The notes under the pieces: model-generated | Database searches by the model: none | What the model was told of the DNA's origin: nothing | Seen by the model: the letters and a program-made list of their open reading frames with translations, nothing else | Assembly (NCBI GenBank): GCA_041645535.1 | Contig: JBAZPT010000001.1 | Coordinates: 434,001-498,000 of the forward strand | Origin: JBAZPT01 sp041645535 | GTDB taxonomy: Bacteria > Patescibacteriota > Minisyncoccia > Moranbacterales > UBA2206 | DNA: 64,000 nucleotides | Direction of reading: 5' to 3' | In this document: positions 24,251 through 33,015 of the stretch, one piece after another | Layout: each line of letters opens with the position of its first letter | Numbering within the stretch: the first letter of the stretch is position 1 | Program-made: the position numbers and the translations under genes

Positions 24251-25642
24251 CAAACTTTTCACCGCCTCCTTGAATTTATCCCCCCGGTCGAATTCATTGG
24301 CAAAAAGCCCGAAGCTGGCTACGCCCGGCGAAAGCAAAACTACATCCCCGGCTTCGGCCGCGCCTTGCGCCAGCTCCACCGCTTTTGCCATTGAATCTAC
24401 AATTGTGAATTCTTTTTCTTCGCCTGCGGGAAGATTTTTTTTAATTTCGTTGATTATTTTTTCCGTCGCCGTGCCTTGCAAAAAAACTACAGCTTTAACT
24501 TTTTGGGCGATAGCTTTTCCCAGCTCGGAAACATCCAGATTTTTATCCGCTCCGCCGCTGATGAGAATTATTGGCTCGGAAAAAGAATTAATTCCAGCCA
24601 GCGCCCCTTCCGGCGAAGTGGCCGCCGTATCGTTGAAATATTTCACGCCTTGAAATTCATGTACAAACTCCAACCGATGAGAAAGTCCGGAAAAATCAGC
24701 GATGGCTTTTTTTATGCTGGCAAAATCCACACCCATTGCCTCACAGGCTCCGATGGCCGCCAGAATATTAGGAATATTATGCGCGCCCCTAATCTTGATG
24801 TCCGCGATTTCCATCACCTTTTTTTCATCCACCCCATTATTGAAATAAATCGCCCCGTTTTCCACAAAAACCGCCTGGCTTTCGGCAATCCTTTTCAGAG
24901 AAAACTTTACGAGACTTGATTTTACCTCTCCCGCCATCCCCTTCGTAATTTCATTGTCCCAATTGATAACGCAAGTATCTTCCGGTTTTTGATGCAAAAA
25001 TATATTTTTTTTGTCCGCCGCGTAATCATCCATCGTTTTATAATAATTCAGATGATCGCAGTAAACATTGGTAAAAACGGCGACCTTGGGGCTTAGTTTA
25101 TACCGCCCAAGGGCAGCCAGCCGCCAGCTGGAAAGCTCAAAAACAACAATGCTGTCTTTTCTAAGTTTTTCTATTTTACTCAATACCGGAATCTGCCCGA
25201 TGCCTGCTTTCAATGGATTTTTGCCGGCCGCTTTCAAAATTTCAAAAATCAAAGTTGAGGTTGTCGTTTTCCCCCGCGTTCCAGTAATTCCGATAATGGG
25301 ATTCTTGCAGAGCTTGAAAAAAAGGCTGGAATCCACTTCCACCGGAACATTTTTTTCCAAAGCTAATTTTATATATTTATTGCTCCAAGACACCGGCGGA
25401 GTTTTCACCACCATATCCGTATTCGTGAAATCTTCCGGGCGGTGCTGGCCCAAAACATATTCAACGCCCTTCAGATCCTTGAGTTTTTCCAGTGATGGCG
25501 CCAGTTCTTCCTTGGACTTCAAATCCGTAACAATTACTTTTGCGCCCACGCCAGATAAAAAACGGACGGTTCCAATACCGCCTCCGTGAAGTCCCAGCCC
25601 CATTACCGTCACTTTCTTATTTTTCAAATCTTCGATTTTCAT
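24245..25642 (-). CDS. murD: UDP-N-acetylmuramoylalanine-D-glutamate ligase
   Basis: The 465-residue Mur ligase adds D-Glu to UDP-MurNAc-L-Ala in peptidoglycan precursor synthesis. It has the N-terminal Rossmann-like domain (VTVMGLGLHGGG, residues 11-22), the ATP loop GITGTRGKTTT (118-127), the central Mur motif VFTNVYCDHLNYY, and the C-terminal FNDTAATSPEGALAG segment typical of MurD. Length is normal. It is followed upstream by an amidohydrolase gene with no gap (stop 25643), perhaps linked to D-amino-acid turnover. Confidence 0.95.
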   Translation of the reverse strand: MKIEDLKNKKVTVMGLGLHGGGIGTVRFLSGVGAKVIVTDLKSKEELAPSLEKLKDLKGVEYVLGQHRPEDFTNTDMVVKTPPVSWSNKYIKLALEKNVPVEVDSSLFFKLCKNPIIGITGTRGKTTTSTLIFEILKAAGKNPLKAGIGQIPVLSKIEKLRKDSIVVFELSSWRLAALGRYKLSPKVAVFTNVYCDHLNYYKTMDDYAADKKNIFLHQKPEDTCVINWDNEITKGMAGEVKSSLVKFSLKRIAESQAVFVENGAIYFNNGVDEKKVMEIADIKIRGAHNIPNILAAIGACEAMGVDFASIKKAIADFSGLSHRLEFVHEFQGVKYFNDTAATSPEGALAGINSFSEPIILISGGADKNLDVSELGKAIAQKVKAVVFLQGTATEKIINEIKKNLPAGEEKEFTIVDSMAKAVELAQGAAEAGDVVLLSPGVASFGLFANEFDRGDKFKEAVKSLK

Positions 25643-27214
25643 TTATTTTTTTAACACTTCGCCATTTCTAACGCCCAAATATTTTCCCTCGCTCAAAACA
25701 ATTTTTCCATTAACCAGGACAAAATCCATTCCCCGGCTGTATTGATACGGATTGTCCACCGTGGCAAAATCCTTAAGTTCGTCCCGATTCATAACTACAA
25801 TATCGGCGAAATAATCTTTTTTGATCACTCCGCGCCGCTTGATCCCAAATTTAGAAGCCGGAAAAGAAGTCATTTTCATAATCGCTTCTTCCCAGTTGAT
25901 TATTTTTTCCCCAATCACATATTTGGAAAGTATTTTAACAAAAGTTCCGAAACTGCGCGGATGCACTTGTTCGCCGGTTTTGCCGTGTTCCAAATTATAG
26001 CCGGCGCCGTTAGTCGCGATAATGGAAAGCGGATGAGCCACCGCTTGATTGACATTGCCCTGGCTCAAAACCTCCATAGAAGTAATAACGCGCCCTTCGG
26101 AAGCAATCAGGACATCCAAAACGGCATCCTCGATTGATTTTTCCTGAGACTTGGCAATATCAGTAATATTTCTTTTGTCCAAAGTTTTGTCCAGCGCCGA
26201 GATGGCAATTTCAACTTTTGAATAATCAAAGCCGGAGTCTTTCATTTCACGGATAATGCGCGGGCGGATAGATTTGTCTTTGAGGCGGCTAAGCATCATC
26301 TTTCTTCCGCCATCTGTCACCCAGGCCGGAAGCAAAGTATATAAAACTGTCCCGGTGTTAGTGTAAGGATAAACATCAAAAGTTATGTCTATGCCGTCCT
26401 CCTTGGCCTTACCAATTAAAAACATGGCTTCATCCATCATGCTCCAGTTTTTTTCACCGATAATTTTGAAATGGGAAATGTGCAGTTTTACTTTGGATTC
26501 CCGCGCCACTTCAATCGCTTCCTTGAGCGCTTCCTGAAAATTATCAATTTCGTCTCGGATATGCGTGGTGTAAACTCCGCCGTATTTTTTAATTATTTTG
26601 GCCAGTGCCACTAATTCTTCCTTGGTCGCTGTGCGCGCGTGCGTATAAACCAGGCCGCTCGACATTCCCAGCGCGCCAGCAGACAAAGCATTGGAAAGCA
26701 TTTTTTCAATAAAAGCCATCTCCTTGGAATCCGGAGCGCGCATTTGGTCTTTCAAAATCCCGCGCCGAAGCGTTCCATGTCCGACCAATGTCGCGAAATT
26801 TACCGATAACTTAGAATTAGAAACAGCCTGCAAAAAATCAGGCATGGTTAGCCAGTTGACATTGACCTGCTTGATATTTGACCATTTCTGGATAGAGGCA
26901 ATCGTCTCCGAGTCGGCCAGCGGCGCCAGTGATGATCCGCAATTTCCGCCGATGATGGTCGTGATGCCCTGATAAACCAAGCTTTCCAGATTCGGATCAT
27001 TGAAAATACGCCAATAAGTGTCGCTATGATTATTGACATCAATAAACCCCGGACACACCAGCTTGTCTGTCGCGTTAATTTCAAGTTCGCCTTTTTCATT
27101 ATGGAGCTCGCCGACTTGTACAATCTTATCTTCCCTGATGCCAATATCCGCGCGAAACATCGGCTGTCCCGTGCCGTCGATCACCGTTCCGTTTTTGATT
27201 AAAATATCAAACAT
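25643..27214 (-). CDS. D-aminoacylase-like amidohydrolase
   Basis: The 523-residue protein fits the N-acyl-D-amino-acid deacylase/D-aminoacylase group of the amidohydrolase superfamily: DILIKNGTVIDGTGQPMFRADIGI start, GFIDVNNHSDTYW in the metal-site position, GGNCGSS, TTHIRDE with a conserved His, LHISHFK and a late HPLSI and FPASKFGIKRRG segment. Such enzymes remove acyl groups from D-amino acids or similar amides. Here the first metal motif reads NHSD rather than HxH, so activity on a standard substrate is uncertain. It is 1 bp upstream of murD. Confidence 0.85.
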   Translation of the reverse strand: MFDILIKNGTVIDGTGQPMFRADIGIREDKIVQVGELHNEKGELEINATDKLVCPGFIDVNNHSDTYWRIFNDPNLESLVYQGITTIIGGNCGSSLAPLADSETIASIQKWSNIKQVNVNWLTMPDFLQAVSNSKLSVNFATLVGHGTLRRGILKDQMRAPDSKEMAFIEKMLSNALSAGALGMSSGLVYTHARTATKEELVALAKIIKKYGGVYTTHIRDEIDNFQEALKEAIEVARESKVKLHISHFKIIGEKNWSMMDEAMFLIGKAKEDGIDITFDVYPYTNTGTVLYTLLPAWVTDGGRKMMLSRLKDKSIRPRIIREMKDSGFDYSKVEIAISALDKTLDKRNITDIAKSQEKSIEDAVLDVLIASEGRVITSMEVLSQGNVNQAVAHPLSIIATNGAGYNLEHGKTGEQVHPRSFGTFVKILSKYVIGEKIINWEEAIMKMTSFPASKFGIKRRGVIKKDYFADIVVMNRDELKDFATVDNPYQYSRGMDFVLVNGKIVLSEGKYLGVRNGEVLKK

Positions 27215-27267
27215 AAATCATGCTTATTTATATCTATATTTTACAATTTTTTTGGTTTTTTTGCAAA

Positions 27268-27322
27268 TAAAAAAGAGCCGTGAATATCGTGTAGGATTTA
27301 ATCCTTCGATATCTCACGGCTC
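27268..27322 (-). terminator. Strong terminator of the 27.3-27.8 kb unit
   Basis: A long stem GAGCCGTGAGATATCG/CGATATTCACGGCTC (minus strand, one mismatch) is followed by TTTTTTATT. It closes the transcript begun at about 27806. Confidence 0.9.
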
Positions 27323-27543
27323 CGACCCATCTACTGACAGTTTTTGCGATAGCTTGGCCGTTGTTACGGCAGCTCTCCTTATTTAGCTCATTTTAATGAT
27401 TTGCTTCAAAAAAATATGAGCTTACTGAAAATTAAAGAGAGCTAGATTTCAACAAATTGAAGTATGCGCATAGCACCTCCGTTTTTACCGGCGCTGCAGC
27501 ACGCAGTCGCCACACCGGGTCATCGGGCTTGCCGTCGCGTGTT

Positions 27544-27684
27544 TTACCTTGTAATCACGCGCGGGCACCGCCAGCTTTTCCTGCCCTGGGTCCGCAGGGT
27601 CTGCAAAAAAATAAAATAATTATTGGCCGTCACCCTAGCCTGGGTTCTGCTTGAAAAACAAGGGGGTCCAATTCCGTGATTCAT
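27544..27684 (-). CDS. Possible 46-residue gene in a small transcript
   Basis: An ATG at 27684 lies 5 nt after GGAGGTG, behind a consensus promoter and ahead of a strong terminator. The product (MNHGIGPPCFSSRTQARV.., ending CPRVITR) is basic with two Cys but resembles no family. A second GGAGGTG and ATG (start at 27474, nine codons) follow. The GC-rich part 27450-27640 has several inverted repeats in an AT-rich setting, so the transcript may instead be a structured RNA with leader peptides. Confidence 0.4.
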   Translation of the reverse strand: MNHGIGPPCFSSRTQARVTANNYFIFLQTLRTQGRKSWRCPRVITR

Positions 27685-27811
27685 GTAACACCTCCAAAAT
27701 TGAAATCTCCTTCTCTACAGAAGGAACGATTCTAGCTACTAAAAATTAATAACCAAAACATTCCCTCTGTAAAATTTATTTTCAAAAAACATCAATTTTC
27801 ATTGATTATAT

Positions 27812-27840
27812 ATCTTAGCAAACTATTCAGAGCTTGTCAA
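27812..27840 (-). promoter_or_regulatory. Promoter of the 27.3-27.8 kb unit
   Basis: TTGACA (27840-27835), 17-nt spacer, TAAGAT (27817-27812) on the minus strand, downstream of the gapA stop and aimed at the small transcript. Confidence 0.75.
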
Positions 27841-27915
27841 GCCCAAATTTACCAAAATTGCATTTTTTGGCTTAAATAAAGCGCTCAAAAACCTTGAACT
27901 TTGTGGGAAATGGCA

Positions 27916-28914
27916 CTATTTGGCGATATATTCCGCCATTTCTACTAGGCGATTGGAATATCCCCATTCATTATCATACCAACCGACAACCTTGGCTAAA
28001 TTGCCATTCGCCATCGTCAGTGGTAGATCAACAATCGCAGAATGCGGATCACCTTTGAAATCCATAGAGACCAATTCTTCCTCCGTCGCGCTTAGAATTC
28101 CTTTAAACTCTTCTTCCGCCGCTTTTTTGAAAGCGCTGTTAATATCTTCAACGCTGGCCTCTTTTTTAAGCGTGCAAATAAAATCCACGATGGAAACCAC
28201 CGGCGTCGGCACGCGGAGAGATATGCCGTCCAGCTGTCCTTCCAAATGTTTGATTACTTTACCCACTGTGGCCGCCGCTCCGGTCGTCGTCGGAATAATA
28301 TTCAGCGCCGCCGCCCGCGCGCGCCGCAAATCTTTGTGCGGCAAATCCTGCAAGCGCTGGTCATTGGTATAGGAATGCGTCGTAGTCATAAAGCCCTTCT
28401 CCACGCCAAAATTTTCATCCAAAACTTTTATCATCGGCGCCAAACAATTCGTCGTGCAGGAGCCATTGGAAATAATACTGTCGCGCTCAACACTGTAGTC
28501 CTGTTCGTTTATGCCGATGAGATAAACCGGAATGTCGCCTTTAGGCGGCGCCGACAAAACGACTTTGCGCGCTCCGGCCATCAAATGCTTTTGCGCGCTT
28601 TCACGGTCGCAAAAAACACCGGTGCATTCCAAAACGACATCTATGCCCAAATCCGCCCACGGCAATTTTTCCGGATTAGGTTCGCAAAAATATTTTATTC
28701 TTTTATCGCCGACGATTATTTCAGAATTGCTTTCGTCAATTTCCACCGGACGCCCATACCTGCCATACGAAGAGTCGTATTTTAAAAGATGCGCTGAAGT
28801 CTTGATATCGGTTAGATCATTGATCGCCACCACTTCGATCCCCTCTTTTTCCAGGGCGATTTTGAACGACGGCCGGCCGATGCGGCCAAAACCATTAATT
28901 GCAAGTCTAATCAT
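27916..28914 (-). CDS. gapA: Glyceraldehyde-3-phosphate dehydrogenase
   Basis: The 332-residue enzyme oxidises glyceraldehyde 3-phosphate to 1,3-bisphosphoglycerate. It has NGFGRIGR (residues 8-14), INDLTD at the cofactor-choice position, and the catalytic SNGSCTTNCLAP with Cys153. Length is standard. With fba and tpiA nearby it supports a lower glycolytic route. No neighbouring pgk is present in the window. Confidence 0.97.
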   Translation of the reverse strand: MIRLAINGFGRIGRPSFKIALEKEGIEVVAINDLTDIKTSAHLLKYDSSYGRYGRPVEIDESNSEIIVGDKRIKYFCEPNPEKLPWADLGIDVVLECTGVFCDRESAQKHLMAGARKVVLSAPPKGDIPVYLIGINEQDYSVERDSIISNGSCTTNCLAPMIKVLDENFGVEKGFMTTTHSYTNDQRLQDLPHKDLRRARAAALNIIPTTTGAAATVGKVIKHLEGQLDGISLRVPTPVVSIVDFICTLKKEASVEDINSAFKKAAEEEFKGILSATEEELVSMDFKGDPHSAIVDLPLTMANGNLAKVVGWYDNEWGYSNRLVEMAEYIAK

Positions 28915-28951
28915 AAATTTTATGTTATGCGCTATGCGTTATGTGATTTTA

Positions 28952-29209
28952 TTATACCTCAATATCCGTTATTTTCCAACTATCCCCATTAGTTTTTTTT
29001 ATGTAGAACTTTGCCTTATTTAAGCCATATTTTGGCGTTATACTTTTCAAGAGAAATGTAAAATTATCCAAATCTATGTTTTCCAGATGGTCGCCATGGG
29101 CAATATTCCCAATTTCCAACGATACACTCTTAACATTCTCTAATTTCTTTTCAGAAATAATCTTCAAAAGTTCATCGATAATTTGTTTGGCTAGCAGAAA
29201 GTCGTGCAT
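28952..29209 (-). CDS. HypA-like nickel protein without zinc domain
   Basis: The 85-residue protein begins MHDFLLAKQIIDELL, the HypA N-terminus whose second residue His binds nickel for [NiFe]-hydrogenase maturation, and continues with the HypA strand and helix pattern. Normal HypA is about 115 residues with a CxxC..CxxC zinc domain; here there is no Cys and a short C-terminal strand replaces it. It starts one base after the large-subunit stop, so it belongs to the hydrogenase unit. It may be a minimal nickel carrier. Confidence 0.75.
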   Translation of the reverse strand: MHDFLLAKQIIDELLKIISEKKLENVKSVSLEIGNIAHGDHLENIDLDNFTFLLKSITPKYGLNKAKFYIKKTNGDSWKITDIEV

Positions 29210-29210
29210 A

Positions 29211-30470
29211 TTAGTGAACAGCGCAACTTATACACGGGTCATACGCCCGAATAAATCCGCGCAGTTTCTTTTCTCGCTCTTTGCCCTCTAAATTAATCAC
29301 GGTTTTGAGATATTCCGCTATATCATCTTCCAGGTTTGCCAAAAACTGCGCTGTCGGCGTGATGATATTCAGATTTTTCACATAACCCCGGCTGTCCACC
29401 TCGATGTGATAATAAAGCGTGCCCCTTGGAGCCTCCACTGCCGCCACACCCGTGCCCTCCTTGATTGCATATTCCTTGGTAATCACGGCGTCCATATCTG
29501 AATTTAAAAATTCCCTCAATAATTTTTCGGCTTCAGCCACGCAATGGATGACTTCTGTCATTTGCGCCAGGATGTTATGGAAAGGATTGTAATCCGGAAA
29601 TTTGAGTCCCAGGCTTTCAAGATAGGCGCCGGCCTTGAGATTAAGCTTTTCGCGGTTAATGTTCATGCGCGCGATAGCTCCAATCATATAGCTTTTGCCT
29701 TTGTGCTCGACTTTTTTGATCACCTCATTTTGCTTTTGCAGTTCCTGAAAATTCACTTCAAATTTAGCCACCGGAATATGCAAGCCTTCCGATGACACAA
29801 TGTCGCCATCATAAAATGGATAACTGCCGTTTTGTGCCAAACATACATATTCAGTCTGGCGTGAAAATTCCGGCAATTTTATTTTTTTGAAAAATTCTCC
29901 CAACGCCAGCGCGTCTGCAAGGATTTTTTCAGTATTGGCGATTATTTTTTGCAAGCCCTCAACACTGGGAACTTTTTTAAAACCGCCGACTTCATTGGTC
30001 AATGGATGCACCACCCGCCCGCCGATTTCCCGCACGATATCCATGCCGAATTCACGGATGCGAATGGCTTTTTTTGATTCTTCCGGATATTGTTTTACCA
30101 GCTGGATATCGTTTTCAATGTCTAAAAAATCAGCCAGCGACAAAAAGAAAAGATGGAGCGCGTGCGAATGGATAATTTGTCCAAGCTCCATAATCGCGCG
30201 CAATTTTTCTGTTTCCGGCGAAACTTTCACTCCCATAGCATTCTCCAGGGCTTTGATAGAAGTTAGATTGTGCACTACCGGACAAATCCCGCAGATTCTT
30301 TGCGCCACAATCGGAACATCTTTATAGTGCCGACCGATCAAAATGCCTTCAATGAGGCGAATGCCTTCCTGCACTTCCAATTTCGCTGATTTTACATCGC
30401 CCTGAATGACACTCGCCATAAATCCGGCATGCCCTTCCATCTTTGCGATATGATTTATTTTTATATTCAT
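29211..30470 (-). CDS. [NiFe]-hydrogenase large subunit, group 3-like
   Basis: The 419-residue subunit holds the nickel-iron active site, with ligands in RICGICPVVH (Cys60, Cys63) and DPCISCAVH (Cys413, Cys416). The latter ends the protein at His419. Most large subunits carry a C-terminal peptide after this His that a protease removes; here the stop codon follows directly, so no cleavage should be needed. Overall pattern fits soluble group 3 enzymes. It is preceded by a metalloprotease gene and the small subunit and followed by the HypA-like gene. No diaphorase or extra iron-sulfur subunit is in the window. Confidence 0.92.
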   Translation of the reverse strand: MNIKINHIAKMEGHAGFMASVIQGDVKSAKLEVQEGIRLIEGILIGRHYKDVPIVAQRICGICPVVHNLTSIKALENAMGVKVSPETEKLRAIMELGQIIHSHALHLFFLSLADFLDIENDIQLVKQYPEESKKAIRIREFGMDIVREIGGRVVHPLTNEVGGFKKVPSVEGLQKIIANTEKILADALALGEFFKKIKLPEFSRQTEYVCLAQNGSYPFYDGDIVSSEGLHIPVAKFEVNFQELQKQNEVIKKVEHKGKSYMIGAIARMNINREKLNLKAGAYLESLGLKFPDYNPFHNILAQMTEVIHCVAEAEKLLREFLNSDMDAVITKEYAIKEGTGVAAVEAPRGTLYYHIEVDSRGYVKNLNIITPTAQFLANLEDDIAEYLKTVINLEGKEREKKLRGFIRAYDPCISCAVH

Positions 30471-30483
30471 AAAATTATTTTTT

Positions 30484-31419
30484 CTAATTTAATTCACAGA
30501 CTGTTTTTAATTCCGCCGCATCTTCAGCTGTCGGCGTCGGATTTTCCAGATTTTGCTCGCCCATCAGATAATACATGAGTGATTGCGGATCTTGCGTGTG
30601 GCCGATGCCCAATGCGTGCCCAAGTTCGTGCGCCAGCGTCAGACGCAAATCAGCTGTTTCCCGGAATTGGTAGATTGTAATCCCTTGCGCCGAATCATAA
30701 ACTCCTTTTTCAAATTCCTGCGCTGCTCCGTATTTGTTTTGATAGGTCGTAATCGTTGAATTATAATTATTGATTATGGAATTTTCTTTGTTTGCGATGC
30801 CGTTTATTTTGGAAGCCAGACTTTTGAGCTCTTTTTCCCGATCCTTGAGCGCCTCATAAGTTTTGTCTAATTTTTTCTGCTCATCTTTCAAGTCTTCATA
30901 CTCATCTTCCGGCGCGCCCCCTCTTTTATTCCAATAAGCCACATCCTTATTGTAATCCTCCAAATCTTCCTCATATTCTCCAAGATCAATGTTGAATTGA
31001 GCCAGCTTTTTGTCATACTCTGCGTCCAGCCCGCCATATTGCCGATCCAGAGTCGCGCGCTGTTTCTCCAGTGCCGCCAGATCAGTTTCAAGCTTTCCTG
31101 CTTCATCGCTTCCCTGCTGGCGCTCATCATAAACCATTTTTATCTTGAGCTCAACATTCGGATCATATTCAAATAAATTCAGCCCGCCATCTTCTTCCCA
31201 CACAATTTCCGCTTCAGCCAGGATGTTTTTTAATTGTTCAGCTGTAATGTTAAACCGCGGATCAATTTCACCAATGGAATATTTGAGCGGCGTGCGGCAG
31301 GGCTTTTGCTCCGCAATATAAGTTCTGACTTGTGGCTGGAATTTTTTTACGATTGCCGCCACGCCCACAGAAAGAACAATGAGTAACAGTAAATATAATA
31401 ATCTTTTTAAAACTCTCAT
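30484..31419 (-). CDS. Matrixin-like zinc metalloprotease inside the hydrogenase unit
   Basis: The 311-residue protein has an N-terminal membrane anchor (residues 5-25), a long charged coiled coil (about 110-225) and a C-terminal zinc site HELGHALGIGH (264-274) with a nearby Met-turn (SLMYY). This is the metzincin layout, closest to matrixins. It should act outside the membrane. Its start overlaps the small-subunit stop by 4 bp and its stop is 13 bp before the large subunit, so it is co-translated with a hydrogenase. It is not of the HycI/HyaD maturation-protease type. Confidence 0.85.
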   Translation of the reverse strand: MRVLKRLLYLLLLIVLSVGVAAIVKKFQPQVRTYIAEQKPCRTPLKYSIGEIDPRFNITAEQLKNILAEAEIVWEEDGGLNLFEYDPNVELKIKMVYDERQQGSDEAGKLETDLAALEKQRATLDRQYGGLDAEYDKKLAQFNIDLGEYEEDLEDYNKDVAYWNKRGGAPEDEYEDLKDEQKKLDKTYEALKDREKELKSLASKINGIANKENSIINNYNSTITTYQNKYGAAQEFEKGVYDSAQGITIYQFRETADLRLTLAHELGHALGIGHTQDPQSLMYYLMGEQNLENPTPTAEDAAELKTVCELN

Positions 31420-32276
31420 TTTACCCCGTTAGAAATATTATCCCCGCCGGAATTTCTAACGGGGTTTATTTTTTTCTTGGCTTCCGCTTCCGGCTCAAAA
31501 AGATCGTCGCGCAGGCCGTAGATTTCAGTCGTATTTTCAAATTCTTCGTCTGTCATCATGGTCTTGAGCGTCGCGCGCATGGCTTTGGTGTTGCCTTTGG
31601 GACGCAACCCCCGGCAACCCTGGCACATCATCCTGGCCGTCGGACACACTGCATCGCAGCCGCCCAGAATCATCGGACCAAAACATGGTTTTTTGTCGAG
31701 CAGCAGACAGCGATTGCCTTTAGCCTTGCATTCCACGCAAACCGGCTGGTCTGGAATAATTGGAAGTTTAGAAAGATCCCCGCTTTGCGCTGCTTCAATA
31801 ATGGCTGGGATATATTTCAAAAACTCCTCGCCATTTATCGGACAACCCGGGAAAATGAAATCCACTTTCACAAAATTGTCCACTTCCTTGATTTCCGGAT
31901 TATTGATGCCCTGGAGATATTTATACACACGCTTGATAGTATTCGTCCCTTCCTGATAGTTTTTGATTTCCGGAATTCCACCCATAGCCGCGCAGTTTCC
32001 CAAAACCGCTAAGATTTTACTTCTTTTGCGAAGTCCTAGAAGCGTTTTAACATTGTCCTCCGTCACCGGATTGCCCTCAATGATCCCGATATCGATCTTG
32101 TCGCCCGGATCTTCCTCATCTTCCAAAAGTCGGAAATCTACCATTTCAATTTTGTTCGCCAAATCCAAAAACCGTTCTCCCAAATCCAGGAGCGCGAACT
32201 GGCAGCCCTCGCAAGATGTCAGCGAAACAATCGCCACCTTCGGCTTCCCGTTAAAAAATTTCTCCTTAATCGCCAT
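31416..32276 (-). CDS. [NiFe]-hydrogenase small subunit, group 3-like
   Basis: The 286-residue subunit carries electrons through iron-sulfur clusters. The proximal cluster ligands are in TSCEGC (Cys22, Cys25), GNCAAMGG and PGCPINGEE. A Cys-rich C-terminal part (CVECKAKGNRC, KPCFGPMILGGCDAVCP, CQGCRG) would hold two more clusters, as in group 3 enzymes. The last 17 residues (INPVRNSGGDNISNGVK) are encoded by a palindrome (31423-31465) and look like an acquired tail. It heads the operon with the metalloprotease, large subunit and HypA-like gene. Confidence 0.92.
   Translation of the reverse strand: MAIKEKFFNGKPKVAIVSLTSCEGCQFALLDLGERFLDLANKIEMVDFRLLEDEEDPGDKIDIGIIEGNPVTEDNVKTLLGLRKRSKILAVLGNCAAMGGIPEIKNYQEGTNTIKRVYKYLQGINNPEIKEVDNFVKVDFIFPGCPINGEEFLKYIPAIIEAAQSGDLSKLPIIPDQPVCVECKAKGNRCLLLDKKPCFGPMILGGCDAVCPTARMMCQGCRGLRPKGNTKAMRATLKTMMTDEEFENTTEIYGLRDDLFEPEAEAKKKINPVRNSGGDNISNGVK
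31423..31465. repeat. Translated palindrome at the small-subunit C-terminus
   Basis: Arms ACCCCGTTAGAAAT and ATTTCTAACGGGGT enclose 15 bp and encode NPVRNS..ISNGVK at the protein end. The NPVRNS/ISNGV pair is one I associate with repeated palindromes in CPR genomes (recalled, not checked). Confidence 0.75.
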
Positions 32277-32303
32277 GTTAACATTATTTTAACATAAAAA
32301 GTG

Positions 32304-32343
32304 AAATAAAAAAAGCGAGGGCTCTATTTTTATTAGAACCCTC
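32304..32343 (-). terminator. Terminator between the hypC unit and the hydrogenase unit
   Basis: A stem GAGGGTTCTA/TAGAGCCCTC on the minus strand is followed by GCTTTTTTT. It separates the 221-residue gene from the small-subunit gene, so the hydrogenase operon needs its own promoter or read-through. Confidence 0.85.
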
Positions 32344-33009
32344 CTAAACCTTAGCCGCATAAATTTTTTGAACAATTTCAGCAAGCCTTCGGCAATCCAT
32401 TCTCTTTACATCCTTTAGTGCTTTTGCAAAAACTTCGTTTTCTCGCTGAATTTTTAAGATCCTTTTTTCCGTTTTTTTATCAATATCTGTCGCCACTATC
32501 GATCCATAGTGCACCAGCACCCTGCTGCCTTTTTTCACTGCCATGTTCCTGAAAATCGCAAATTCTTCGGTAAGAGAAATAAGATTGTCGAAAAAAATTT
32601 CAACCGGATCGTTTTTGTAAACACCCTTGAGAGATCCTTCTGTTTCGGTAATTTCAATGGGCAATTCCACATGGAAAACAATAAATAAACTGCGCAGATC
32701 TCCCTGTAGTAAATTTTCTTCGCATTCCCTAATAGCATATTCAATATGCGGATCACCTCCAAAAAAAAGATTGATTGTTTCTTCATCGATAGCTTCTTTC
32801 TTAAGACTGGCGGCAAATCTTTTTATTTCTTCTCCGGTATTCATCTCCAGAGGAAAAGCGTCCAGAAATTCATCAAACCTAACATTTTCCTTGAGACGCG
32901 CTCTGATGATAAGTTTTTTCTGTTTGTCTTCCGGTTTTTTGTTGTGCAGGTAAATACAGCTCGACATCATCCCCGCTGTTCGTAAAAGCCCATCAGCCAA
33001 AATCTTCAT
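32344..33009 (-). CDS. Unknown protein next to hypC
   Basis: The 221-residue soluble protein has a clear Shine-Dalgarno (GGGAGGTG, 7 nt before the ATG) that overlaps the hypC stop. Its sequence is alpha/beta with a Cys near residue 18 and charged helices at the C-terminus (RMDCRRLAEIVQKIYAAK). I recognise no family. The coupling with hypC and the location before the hydrogenase genes suggest a hydrogenase-linked or nickel/iron-linked role, but this is inference only. The terminator just after it separates it from the structural genes. Confidence 0.7.
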   Translation of the reverse strand: MKILADGLLRTAGMMSSCIYLHNKKPEDKQKKLIIRARLKENVRFDEFLDAFPLEMNTGEEIKRFAASLKKEAIDEETINLFFGGDPHIEYAIRECEENLLQGDLRSLFIVFHVELPIEITETEGSLKGVYKNDPVEIFFDNLISLTEEFAIFRNMAVKKGSRVLVHYGSIVATDIDKKTEKRILKIQRENEVFAKALKDVKRMDCRRLAEIVQKIYAAKV

Positions 33010-33015
33010 ATTTTT

